Of a stretch of DNA of 64,000 nucleotides, positions 17,801 through 26,323 are shown one piece after another. The stretch covers positions 248,001 to 312,000 of the forward strand of contig NZ_BIMC01000002.1 of NCBI RefSeq assembly GCF_004000885.1, read 5' to 3'. How positions within the stretch are numbered: position 1 is the first letter of the stretch; every line of letters begins with the position of its first letter. The notes beneath the pieces were generated by a model. The model was not told the DNA's origin. It did no database searches and saw only the letters and a list, made by a program, of their open reading frames with translations. The DNA comes from Paenibacillus glucanolyticus NBRC 15330. Its GTDB lineage: Bacteria; Bacillota; Bacilli; Paenibacillales; Paenibacillaceae. The position numbers were made by a program, and so were the translations under genes.

Positions 17801-18012
17801 AAGGGTTCCTCCTTTGTCATGTGCGAGACTTGTAAATCTTCTAAAAATTAGATGTATCCTGCTGTCCTCCCTTCCTGATTTGCCCATATCATAACCTATT
17901 TCTGGCAGGCAGCGTATTTACAATATTTTAGGTTTTTGCTTTGGTTTTGGATGTTCGTGGAGGAAATGGGTGAGCGTATACGGAATATATGGAGGAATCG
18001 AGGTGATAAGAT

Positions 18013-18375
18013 TTGAAGTCATTGAATTACAGCACATTGATCAGTTCTTTGATTATCGGAATATCCATCGTTGCCGCCAGTTTCATCCTTCAGGGTGCTG
18101 AGGATTTAAAGTATGTGCCTGCCGTTACAGAAGGAGCTGATTCTGTGCAAACCGATCCTCCGTTAATGACTCTTGAACAAACAGCGGAGTTCTTGAACCT
18201 TACCGAGTATCAGGTGAAGAGCATCATTTCATCCGACAATGCGCTAAGAGAGCAGGGAGCATCAGAAGGTATGCCTTTTCCTTATATAGTAGTACAAAAC
18301 GAAATGTACGTTAGCAAGCTGGGACTTATCTCATGGCTTGATGAGGCAACGCGGAACAGACGAAGATTTGAATAG
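18013..18375 (+). CDS. membrane-anchored helix-turn-helix (excisionase-like) protein
   Basis: A 120-residue protein starting at TTG 18013 with GAGGTGAT about seven bases upstream. An N-terminal membrane helix spans about residues 9-29 (LISSLIIGISIVAASFIL). After a linker, residues 52-115 look like a MerR/excisionase-type DNA-binding domain: MTLEQTAEFLNLTEYQVKSI followed by PYIVVQNEMYVSKLGLISWL. The pairing of a membrane anchor with this domain is unusual but recurs, as I remember it, in Paenibacillus. Whether it binds DNA is unknown. Confidence 0.65.
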   Translation: MKSLNYSTLISSLIIGISIVAASFILQGAEDLKYVPAVTEGADSVQTDPPLMTLEQTAEFLNLTEYQVKSIISSDNALREQGASEGMPFPYIVVQNEMYVSKLGLISWLDEATRNRRRFE

Positions 18376-18545
18376 AATCTTGCAAGTGCCTGAGGTCAAT
18401 AAACTAAAGTTAAGCCGAGAGTAATAATCGACTCAACCGGAGGTTGAATATCAGGAACCGGCGTTCTACTGCTGCGTTATACTTTTTGGTTAAAGATTGG
18501 TTTATATTAGATGCATCTCATGGAGAACGAGGTGATCTTGGATTC

Positions 18546-19808
18546 ATGAATCAGGCAAACAACGTGATGGGCAACAATATCGTCAGGCTGCGAAAACAGC
18601 TTGGTATGACACAGGAGCAATTGGCTAATGGGCTGGGTGTCAGTTATCAAGCGGTAAGTAAATGGGAGAATGGGCAAACTTGCCCGGACATCATCCATAT
18701 ACCACTGCTGGCAGATGTATTTGGAACCACGATTGACGAGATATTTGGCAGATCCGTACATCCTATCGATTTACGAAGCGGCCTTGTTCTGGAATATTTG
18801 TTCGACGGTGATGTGCGGGATACCAGCGGGGAGGGGCGTCATGGACGGCTGGAGGGCGGGGAGTATGGTCCCGACCGCTTCGGCAGGAAGGGTGGAGCTT
18901 TAACGCTGAACGGCAGAAGTGACTATGTTCAAATGGATAAACCGCCAATGCTATCGAAGGATGCTTTCTCTATATCAGTATGGTGTTATTATGACGCACA
19001 TCAGGTGCTGCGGGGGTGGCATAGCGCGATTGTCTCTCAAGACGGTCACCATCAGAACCGGGCGTTACAGCTCAGCACGAAGGATGAATACATTACGTTC
19101 CATGGTTTCCTGCGGGAGCCGGACCTGATGATGAATGCCAGGATTGTGAAGGAACACTGGTATCATGTGGTCCTGATCTATGAGGACTCCCGTTACCAAA
19201 TGTATGTGAATGGCCAACACACAGCCGAACGATCAGGCAGCTTCACACCTTATCCTGACGAACCCATGTATGTGGGCAGAAAATCTACCGATGAACCTTA
19301 CTTCTTTTTTCAGGGGCGCTTGGACGATCTGCGGATCTATAATCGTGCCATCGGGGAGCGTGAGGTTGAAGCACTCTATGTTGAGAATGGTTATAAACCT
19401 GTTCCTTTACATCATAATGAAACGTCGACCGACCCAATTCCTGTGCTGGATCGTCTGGATGACATCCGTATGATCTTCACGAAGGATACCATCGGGCTGG
19501 CGGCGGATTGGTATACTCGGTATTTAGGCTTCAAGATATTAATGCAGGATGAGGGCTTCTATATGTTGACGCTCTACAACAGTCCCAATCTGTTATTAGA
19601 GAGCGTGGACGAAACAAGAGAATTGGAATTAACGACGGCGGCTTCATTTATATTCAGAACCAATCGGGATATCGAAGAGCTGCATTCCTATCTGTCCACG
19701 GCCGGAGCAAGAATGGAACAGATTCGGGACGAGGGTTTTGCGTGGTTTTTGGATTTTAGGGACCCCTTTGGACGCGAATGGATGATTATGAGGGAGAAGA
19801 GTGGATAA
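18546..19808 (+). CDS. XRE regulator fused to LamG and glyoxalase-like domains
   Basis: A 420-residue three-part protein. Residues 9-65 are an XRE helix-turn-helix (IVRLRKQLGMTQEQLANGLG, SYQAVSKWENGQTCPD). Residues 82-290 form a concanavalin/LamG-type jelly roll (LVLEYLFDGDVRDTSGEGRH, ALTLNGRSDYVQM, FSISVWCYYD, RLDDLRIYNRAIGEREVEAL). Residues 310-418 are a VOC/glyoxalase-like domain (IRMIFTKDTIGLAADWYTRY, WFLDFRDPFGREW). Effectively it would be a cytosolic regulator with two ligand-binding modules. ATG 18546 follows GAGGTGAT by nine bases; the frame from 18444 has no site. The target and ligand are unknown. Confidence 0.75.
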   Translation: MNQANNVMGNNIVRLRKQLGMTQEQLANGLGVSYQAVSKWENGQTCPDIIHIPLLADVFGTTIDEIFGRSVHPIDLRSGLVLEYLFDGDVRDTSGEGRHGRLEGGEYGPDRFGRKGGALTLNGRSDYVQMDKPPMLSKDAFSISVWCYYDAHQVLRGWHSAIVSQDGHHQNRALQLSTKDEYITFHGFLREPDLMMNARIVKEHWYHVVLIYEDSRYQMYVNGQHTAERSGSFTPYPDEPMYVGRKSTDEPYFFFQGRLDDLRIYNRAIGEREVEALYVENGYKPVPLHHNETSTDPIPVLDRLDDIRMIFTKDTIGLAADWYTRYLGFKILMQDEGFYMLTLYNSPNLLLESVDETRELELTTAASFIFRTNRDIEELHSYLSTAGARMEQIRDEGFAWFLDFRDPFGREWMIMREKSG

Positions 19809-19855
19809 CGTCAGGGTGGGGCTTTATTTTAGAACATGTGTAAAGGGAGGGGACT

Positions 19856-20167
19856 ATGACGAAGAAGGGTATCGTACTTGTGGTAAGCATTACTCTTTTT
19901 CAAGAAGATCAGGTGTTGATCATCCAGGAGAACAAACCCGTGGTACAGGATAAATGGAGCTTTCCGGGAGGGCGGATCGAGCCAGGGGAAGATATTGTTG
20001 AGGCAGCTATAAGAGAAGCGAAGGAAGAGACAGGTTATGATGTCAAATTGACAAGTACGACAGGCGTGTATCATTTTCTCAGCAGTTTGAATCATTATGT
20101 GGTTATGTTTCATTTTACAGGAGAAGTGGCGTGCGTCACTCGCTTGCCCTGTTTAACCCGCCTTTGA
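19856..20167 (+). pseudogene. Nudix hydrolase, 3' truncated
   Basis: The N-terminal 90 residues are a perfect Nudix domain ([20 protein letters not shown] continuing EETGY, near residues 37-60) behind an AAAGGGAGGGG ribosome site. The frame then ends abruptly at 103 residues with [11 protein letters not shown], whereas the family usually continues to 140-150 with a final strand and helix. The sequence after 20130 shows no continuation in any frame. It looks like a gene that lost its 3' end, although a short active protein cannot be excluded because the catalytic box is complete. Confidence 0.55.
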
Positions 20168-20256
20168 TTCTAACTTCCGGGTAAGTGCATATTCATATGT
20201 CTTAACTTGTTGCGTTGGTCAATGTTGTTCAGAAAACGTTGGGAGGATGTATAAAA

Positions 20257-20805
20257 GTGGATGCCATCCGTTATCCGATTGGTCCGTTTACACCTCAGGA
20301 AGAACCCACCAAGGAAGAAAGGCAGCAGTTCATTGGGCAGATTCCTGCTATCGTACCGACCCTTCGGCAAATCATTATGAACCTGACTCCGTCCGAACTG
20401 GATGCTTCTTATCGGGAGGGCGGGTGGAGCATTCGGCAGATTATTCACCATTTGGCGGATAATGATATGAACGCTTATTTGCGTTTTAAACGCGCACTGA
20501 CCGAGGATGAACCCATGGCGAGTTCATACCGGGAGGATTTATGGGCGGAGCTGAGTGATTACAGCGAGGTTCCCATTGAGAACTCGCTTACGCTGCTGGA
20601 AACACTTCATTTCCGTTTTTTAATTTTGCTCAAGGAATTAAAGCCTGAGGATTTCCAAAGAACCATGAGAACCCAAGTGCTTGGTAGCATTACCCTTGAT
20701 ATCGCGCTGCAGCGATTCGTATGGCATAACCGCCATCACATCGCCCAGATTACATCTATATCGAAGCGTGAAATGCGTAGTTTGTTAGAGGAGCGACGGC
20801 CATGA
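20257..20805 (+). CDS. YfiT-like bacillithiol transferase (DinB superfamily)
   Basis: A 182-residue protein matching the YfiT/BstA group of metal-dependent DinB-fold proteins. Characteristic pieces are RYPIGPFTPQEEPTKEER at the N-terminus, YREGGWSIRQIIHHLADND with the first metal histidine, and LQRFVWHNRHHIAQI with the last two. In Bacilli these enzymes conjugate bacillithiol to electrophiles; the exact substrate here is unknown. GTG 20257 lies ten bases after GGGAGG. The in-frame upstream extension to 20215 runs through that site and is unlikely. Confidence 0.88.
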   Translation: MDAIRYPIGPFTPQEEPTKEERQQFIGQIPAIVPTLRQIIMNLTPSELDASYREGGWSIRQIIHHLADNDMNAYLRFKRALTEDEPMASSYREDLWAELSDYSEVPIENSLTLLETLHFRFLILLKELKPEDFQRTMRTQVLGSITLDIALQRFVWHNRHHIAQITSISKREMRSLLEERRP

Positions 20806-20903
20806 CTGGAGGTCGGAATATGCATATGGTGGAATTGTGTTTGATCTGGATAATAAAGTCCGTAAGAATTGGGGTTAATACATAGCTTGGAGGTGCACAA
20901 CGT

Positions 20904-21482
20904 ATCGCAGATCATAGAAAGTACGTCTGGAATTCGCATGCCGCCGTTCTAGGGTTGGTCGTAGGAATATATGTTGTGATTTACGCCGCAGTTGTTATCC
21001 GGTTAATCTATCATTATCATATTGCGTTATCTTTTGTATCGGTATCGTGGGTGTCCTTACCCGTACTGCTGCTGTTGTTCATTCTGTATCGGATATCCAG
21101 AACAACATGGAGCATGTTACTGAAGCAGCATTATGCGTCTACCGTCATAATCGGTGTGCTGCTCCTATTTTTCTCAATCTACGCCTTAAGTTACAACCTG
21201 TCGTCGCAGCGTTTTGATTACAATCGATGGGTGGGTTATCCTGAGCAGCGTGCGCTGATGGTGAACGATTTTCTACAGGAGCATAACCTCGTGGGCTTAA
21301 CCCCGGCGGAAGTGATGGATCTCCTCGGTGCCAGCGATAGTGCCAATCGGGCTGACGATGATGATGATACAGTGGTGTATGATCTTGGCGCATTGCGTAG
21401 GATGGATTACAAGAGTGAGAAGCTCTTCATCTATTTGAATGAACGTGGTTATGTAAAGAGTTACGAGATCGTAACGAGGTAG
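20904..21482 (+). CDS. membrane protein with BamE/SmpA-like tail, possible AUC start
   Basis: Membrane protein of about 193 residues. Three hydrophobic segments cover about residues 17-95, followed by a soluble tail (EQRALMVNDFLQEHNLVGLT, then AEVMDLLG and VVYDLG) that resembles the BamE/SmpA-type fold used for protein contacts. No ATG or GTG fits. TTG 20955 has no ribosome site, while ATC 20904 sits eight bases after GGAGGTG and gives a natural N-terminus (ADHRKYVWNS). The gene therefore either uses a rare AUC start or has lost its ATG by one base change. Confidence 0.5.
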   Translation: MADHRKYVWNSHAAVLGLVVGIYVVIYAAVVIRLIYHYHIALSFVSVSWVSLPVLLLLFILYRISRTTWSMLLKQHYASTVIIGVLLLFFSIYALSYNLSSQRFDYNRWVGYPEQRALMVNDFLQEHNLVGLTPAEVMDLLGASDSANRADDDDDTVVYDLGALRRMDYKSEKLFIYLNERGYVKSYEIVTR

Positions 21483-21711
21483 GGGGAAAGCGGGGTGTCT
21501 ATGACAATAAAAGCGATAGGGAGCACGGAGCGGCTTGCAAGCCATATGGTGTTCAAGAGATAGGGAACCATGGGATGACACTCTTGAAGCCAAGCCATAT
21601 AAGACGATACATAAGCTGGAGGAATTGATCAGCATCTACACCCATCACCATGAACAACAAGAATAGCGATAAATCGTTAGTTAAGTTCAATTTCATGGAG
21701 GTGGACAGGGA
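21483..21711 (+). other. degenerate coding remnant
   Basis: Fragments of coding character without an intact gene. From ATG 21501 a frame reads MTIKAIGSTERLASHMVFKR and stops; in another frame around 21590-21666, KPYKTIHKLEELISIYTHHH runs to a TAG. This is consistent with a small gene broken by at least two frameshifts. It is followed directly by the ribosome site of the broken hydrolase gene. Confidence 0.35.
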
Positions 21712-22633
21712 TTGCGACCGCGTTATAAAACCGAGAATGGACAACGGCTCATCTATGAATCCTATGATCGATTATTGGCAGGCTTGTCGGTTCCCCTAGA
21801 ACAACAGAACATTCCTACGACATACGGCATCACTCACATTATAACGGCAGGCTCATCGGAGAATCCTCCCCTGCTGCTCTTGCATGGGACGGGAGATAAC
21901 GCAGCCATGATGTGGGTCTATAACATGGAAGAGCTGTCCCAAACCTTCTATGTCATTGCAATTGACAACATCGGCGGTTCAGGGAAAAGCGAACCGAATG
22001 ACAATTACAGTCAGCCATTTGATCAGGCGAAATGGCTGGACGAAATCCTTGAGGCATTGCGGATCAACTCCGTATATATTGCAGGAGTATCCTATGGAGC
22101 TTATCTCGCTTATCATTATGCCCTTATGCGACCGGATCGTGTTGAAAAAATCGTATGCATGGCCGGCAGCATTGCCGGGAGCCAGCTAGAGGTTATGAGC
22201 AAAATGATGAAAGCTTTTCTACCGGAGGCCAGAACGAAATGCGCGGAAATTGCTGCGAAAGCTGTGCGGACCGCAGGTCGCTCCATTCGAGGAACATCCC
22301 GAGCTTATGCAGCACTGGATCTATCTGCTCAAGTTCTTCAACAATGCATCCATGAGGCATCATAAGATTACGATTTTCCCTGCGGAAGACTTTCGTGTGA
22401 TCCGGCATAAGGCCCTATTTCTCATTGGCGACCAAGACATGCTGAGCAACTACCCCAAGGCCATCCACCGATTGATTGATTATGGCATGATTTATCGGAT
22501 CGTGAAGGATGCGGGACATGCCATCAATCATGAGCAGCCGGAGATTATTCATCGGGCAATCCAACAATTTCTGTCTGGGCAACAACGATACACAAAACAC
22601 CATGTAGGAGAGAGAAGAGGGACAATAATTTAA
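21712..22633 (+). pseudogene. alpha/beta hydrolase split by a frameshift
   Basis: Two frames together encode one alpha/beta hydrolase. The first (TTG 21712, behind GGAGG) carries LLLHGTGDNAAMMW (oxyanion region) and the nucleophile elbow GVSYGA with Ser127. It loses the family pattern after KAFLPEA near 22227. The second frame takes over one base on (ERNARKLLRKLCG), and carries the acid LIGDQDM and the catalytic histidine KDAGHAINHEQPE, ending at 22633. All three catalytic residues survive, but in different frames, so a single extra base near 22225-22235 disrupts the gene. It may be a recent mutation or a sequencing error. Confidence 0.75.
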
Positions 22634-22670
22634 CAGGACTAACACTATTCTGACAGGAGTTGAGCACGTT

Positions 22671-23357
22671 ATGGCGATTGATGATATATACAACAAACAG
22701 GCTGAGGCCTATGAGATCATGGTTAGCAGACAGCCCGATTTATCTGGTGTGATCCATGGAATCAGATCATACGAGGGATTGGACGTGCTGGATCTGGGAG
22801 CAGGATCAGGACGATTGTCCATACCGCTTGTTTCTGACGTCAGCTCCTTGATTTGTACTGACATCTCGCAGCCGATGCTGGATATTTTGGATGACAAGTT
22901 TATTCACCTTCACCATACGCGCAATTGGACTACGGTGGTTGCCGATCATCGCAGCTTGCCGCTTGCTTCATCGAGCGTGGACCTGGTGGTGTCGGGCTGG
23001 AGCATCAGTTATCTGGCTCATTCAAACCAAGAGAACTGCAGTCAGAATCTGGAGCAGGTGATGGCTGAGCTGCAGCGTGTCTTGAGGCCGGGCGGGACGA
23101 TAATCATTCTGGAGACGATGGGAACCGGCACAGATACGCCGAACCCTCCTGACTTCCTAGTGGATTATTATGCACAATTAGAGCGTACATATGGATTTAA
23201 CCATCGTTGGATCCGGATGGACTATGTGTTTGATACGGTGGAAGAGGCGCAGCAGTGCACAGGGTTCTTTTTCGGAGAGGAGTTATCAGATAAAATTCAG
23301 GCAAACCAATGGTCAACCGTGCCGGAGTGTGCGGGGGTATGGTGGAAGCATGTTTAA
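22671..23357 (+). CDS. class I SAM-dependent methyltransferase
   Basis: A 228-residue methyltransferase with motif I VLDLGAGSGRLSIPL (about residues 38-52), the acidic loop ICTDISQPML, the motif II/III region VVADHRSLPLASSSVDLVVS and ELQRVLRPGGTIIILET. This is the Methyltransf_11/25 (UbiE-like) pattern. The substrate is unknown. ACAGGAGTTGAGC precedes the ATG. It follows the broken hydrolase gene by 37 bases. Confidence 0.85.
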   Translation: MAIDDIYNKQAEAYEIMVSRQPDLSGVIHGIRSYEGLDVLDLGAGSGRLSIPLVSDVSSLICTDISQPMLDILDDKFIHLHHTRNWTTVVADHRSLPLASSSVDLVVSGWSISYLAHSNQENCSQNLEQVMAELQRVLRPGGTIIILETMGTGTDTPNPPDFLVDYYAQLERTYGFNHRWIRMDYVFDTVEEAQQCTGFFFGEELSDKIQANQWSTVPECAGVWWKHV

Positions 23358-23410
23358 GGTTTGGAGGACATGAGCTTGCATTCTTTAACTTCATCGTGAG
23401 AATTGGAAGC

Positions 23411-23432
23411 AGCCCCCGAGGGGGGGGCTTGT
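23411..23432. terminator. weak bidirectional hairpin terminator
   Basis: AGCCCCC and GGGGGGGCT form a short G/C stem between a methyltransferase (plus) and the siderophore ATPase (minus), with moderately T/A-rich flanks. The position fits a shared terminator, but the T tract is poor. Confidence 0.45.
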
Positions 23433-23439
23433 TCCTTAT

Positions 23440-24255
23440 TTAAGAAGGATGTGGATCACTCACATGATATCGTCCTTTGGGTACTACCAGAGGCGATCCC
23501 GAGACGGGGTCCGAGATCACCGTGCAATTAAGCCCGAAAATGTCTTTGACCAGCGTGCTAGTAATAACCTCGGTTGGCGTACCTTCAGCGACAAGCTTTC
23601 CTGTATCCAGCGCAAAAATATGGTCTGCATAACGCGCGGACAAGTTGATATCATGAAGCACCATGACAATTGTTGTTCCGTGTTTTCGGTTTAGATCGGT
23701 GAGCAGGTCCAGAATCTCGACTTGATACGTGATATCCAAAAAGGTTGTCGGTTCATCGAGAAACAAGATATCGGTTTGCTGCGCCAGAGCCATGGCAATC
23801 CAGACGCGCTGTCGTTGACCGCCTGAAAGCTCGTCAATATTATGGTTGGCAAACTCGGTTATATTCATAATGGTCATCGCTTCGGCAACAGCCTCGTGAT
23901 CCTTCTTGGTCCATCCGCTCAGCAGCGATTGGTGCGGAAACCTTCCTCGTCCAACCAAATCCGCTACAGAGATCCCTTCCGGAACGATGGGGGACTGCGG
24001 CAGCAATCCTACCACTCGGGCCAATTGTTTGGCCGGGATTTTGCTGATGGGCTTGCCGTCCAGAGTAACGCTCCCCGATATGGGCTTGATAAGCCTGGCC
24101 AATGTTTTAAGCAGCGTAGACTTCCCGCAGCCATTGGATCCAATAATAACGCTTATTTTGTTGCTCGGGATAAGCAGGTCTACACCGTGAATAACTGCTT
24201 TATTATCATAGCCCGCTACGATTTGCTCGCCTTGAAAAATAGGTGTCGGTTTCAT
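23440..24255 (-). CDS. iron-siderophore ABC transporter ATPase
   Basis: ATPase of a type II (FecBCDE/FhuC-like) importer, 271 residues. Walker [10 protein letters not shown] is near residue 39, the Q-loop VVGLLPQSP near 85, the ABC signature [12 protein letters not shown] near 143, Walker [11 protein letters not shown] near 160 and the switch [12 protein letters not shown] near 198. This is the FecE/FhuC/YusV pattern. It powers the two permeases encoded upstream; its ATG overlaps the stop of the second permease by one base (TAATG). It is the last gene of the Fur-controlled operon. Confidence 0.92.
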   Translation of the reverse strand: MKPTPIFQGEQIVAGYDNKAVIHGVDLLIPSNKISVIIGSNGCGKSTLLKTLARLIKPISGSVTLDGKPISKIPAKQLARVVGLLPQSPIVPEGISVADLVGRGRFPHQSLLSGWTKKDHEAVAEAMTIMNITEFANHNIDELSGGQRQRVWIAMALAQQTDILFLDEPTTFLDITYQVEILDLLTDLNRKHGTTIVMVLHDINLSARYADHIFALDTGKLVAEGTPTEVITSTLVKDIFGLNCTVISDPVSGSPLVVPKGRYHVSDPHPS

Positions 24256-25286
24256 TATAATTCCCCCTTTCGATTCATTCGGATTAACAGGAAGATCAGA
24301 TAAGGCGCTCCGAGTAATCCGGTAATGATGCCTACGGGGAATCTGTACTCAAAAGCAAACTGTCCGATTAGATCTGCCGCCAGGACTAGATTAACGCCAA
24401 CAAGGCCTGCCGGAAGGGCGTTCGAGGAGCCGGCGCCCACGAGTCTTTTGGCGATTGGTCCCGCCAGGAAGGAGACAAAGGCGATCGGACCCGTGGTAGC
24501 GGTAGCAATGGCAACCATGCAGACGGAACTCACAATAAGCACAATTCGGGTCTTGTCCGTGTCTACCCCGAGAGAGGAAGCCGTTTGTTCTCCAAGCTCC
24601 AATATGCTTAGATGTTTGCTCAGCATTATGACGATTGGCGAACAGATGATCACCGTAATAACCAGAGGCGGCAGCTCTTGCAATTGGGAGCCGTTGAGGC
24701 TGCCCGTGAGCCATCGGAGCGCTGAGGGAACATCTTTCTCGGAACTAACCAATAGAAGGTAAGAGATGACAGCGTCAAGCATAGCCTGGATGCCGATTCC
24801 GATCAGAATTAACCGTCCGATGGAGAATACCTTGCCTCTGGAGAGTACATAAATGAATAATACTGTGGCCAGGCCCGCAATGACCGCAGCCAGGGAAACG
24901 ACAGCTCCGTTTGCATGAAGGATTACGATGCAAAAAACAGCTGCAGCGCTTGAGCCTGACGTAATCCCGATGACATTGGGGTTCGCCAGGGGATTCCGCA
25001 GCATGGTCTGGAACGTGAACCCGGCAACGCCGAAGGCAAACCCGGCAAAAAGCCCCGCCAGCATTCTCGGTAGACGTATGGTACTCACGGCAAAAGAAAC
25101 ACCTTTGATTTGTTCTCCCGAAAGCGCTCGGATTACATCTTGAATCGGATAGATGGTGTTCCCGAGTAATAGCATGGCACTGCACAGCAAACATGCAAGC
25201 ACAGCAAGGAGACTGGTAACAAGTATCCAGCGGCGGCGTCTTTGACGTCGGCCCGCCATAATAAATTCCATAGAATGATTTGTCAT
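24255..25286 (-). CDS. FecCD-family iron-siderophore permease
   Basis: Integral membrane permease of 343 residues with about nine or ten hydrophobic segments. The family blocks are visible: IRLPRMLAGLFAGFAFGVAG near residue 68, MLRNPLANPNVIGITSGSSA near residue 90, and FVSFLAGPIAKRLVG near residue 268, the loop thought to touch the ATPase. It forms the channel heterodimer with the permease upstream, whose gene it overlaps by four bases (ATGA). Confidence 0.92.
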   Translation of the reverse strand: MTNHSMEFIMAGRRQRRRRWILVTSLLAVLACLLCSAMLLLGNTIYPIQDVIRALSGEQIKGVSFAVSTIRLPRMLAGLFAGFAFGVAGFTFQTMLRNPLANPNVIGITSGSSAAAVFCIVILHANGAVVSLAAVIAGLATVLFIYVLSRGKVFSIGRLILIGIGIQAMLDAVISYLLLVSSEKDVPSALRWLTGSLNGSQLQELPPLVITVIICSPIVIMLSKHLSILELGEQTASSLGVDTDKTRIVLIVSSVCMVAIATATTGPIAFVSFLAGPIAKRLVGAGSSNALPAGLVGVNLVLAADLIGQFAFEYRFPVGIITGLLGAPYLIFLLIRMNRKGEL

Positions 25287-26323
25287 AATGAACGCACTTT
25301 CGATCGCATCGCTAGCATGATTAAGATGGGAGCTCCTATAAACGCTGTAACTACACCCACTTCAAGTTCTCCCGGGTTGCCGATGAGCCGGCCGCCGACG
25401 TCGGATACCGTTAGAATGATCGCTCCGGCGATGGCTGACATCGGTATAACAAAACGTAAATCAGGCCCAAGAATAAGGCGTACGACGTGAGTGGATAACA
25501 AGCCGATAAAACCGATAGGTCCAGCCAGAGCGGTAGCCGCACCGCACAACAGAACGCCAGCAAGCGCTGCAATAAAACGCAGGGTTCCTGTTCGTACGCC
25601 GAGTCCTGTCGCAACATCGTCTCCCAGCGCCAGCGCGTTTAATGCCGGGGCGGTCATAAATGCGATAATTACACCCACAATCAGAAACGGGATGAAGGTG
25701 CCAATCGCACTCCAGGTTGCCGAGCCAACGCTTCCCACTTGCCAGAACCTGAATTGGTCCATGACGTAAGAGCGTGGAATCATGATGGCTGTAACCAGGG
25801 AAGATAGAGCAGCGCTTACGGCGGCACCGGCCAGCACAAGCTTAATGGGCGTGGCTCCGCCACGCCCCATCGAGCCGATTCCGAATACAAACACTGCAGT
25901 AATCGCAGCCCCGGCTAAAGCCAGCCATATATATTGACTCGCGCTGGTGATGTTCAAGAACGCGATGCCGCACACCACAAACAGGGATGCGCCTGTATTT
26001 ACGCCCAATATACTGGGGTCGGCAAGCGGGTTGCGGGTGACTGCCTGCATAAGGGCTCCGGAAACGCCCAGAGCCGCCCCGCAAAACAAACTGAAAACGG
26101 TTCGGGAAACCCGTTTGCGGACAATGTTTGCCCCGAAGGAATCCACGTCCGGGCGAAATAAGCCGTCAATCAGCTCATCAAATCTCACGGGCCGAGAGCC
26201 AAACGCCAGTGAAGCTACCACGCTTGCACCCAGCAGGATAACACACATGACCAGAACCCATGTAAAATGCTTCGGGGTATTTGAGCGCAGCGTATTGTTG
26301 TTCGGAATCGATGAACTATTCAT
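25283..26323 (-). CDS. FecCD-family iron-siderophore permease
   Basis: Permease of 346 residues, a partner of the preceding entry. Family blocks are VSRTVFSLFCGAALGVSGAL near residue 69, QAVTRNPLADPSILGVNTGA near residue 90, and GPIGFIGLLSTHVVRLILGP near residue 272, which is the coupling-helix region. The start codon overlaps the end of the binding-protein gene by eight bases, so translation is coupled. Confidence 0.92.
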   Translation of the reverse strand: MNSSSIPNNNTLRSNTPKHFTWVLVMCVILLGASVVASLAFGSRPVRFDELIDGLFRPDVDSFGANIVRKRVSRTVFSLFCGAALGVSGALMQAVTRNPLADPSILGVNTGASLFVVCGIAFLNITSASQYIWLALAGAAITAVFVFGIGSMGRGGATPIKLVLAGAAVSAALSSLVTAIMIPRSYVMDQFRFWQVGSVGSATWSAIGTFIPFLIVGVIIAFMTAPALNALALGDDVATGLGVRTGTLRFIAALAGVLLCGAATALAGPIGFIGLLSTHVVRLILGPDLRFVIPMSAIAGAIILTVSDVGGRLIGNPGELEVGVVTAFIGAPILIMLAMRSKVRSL

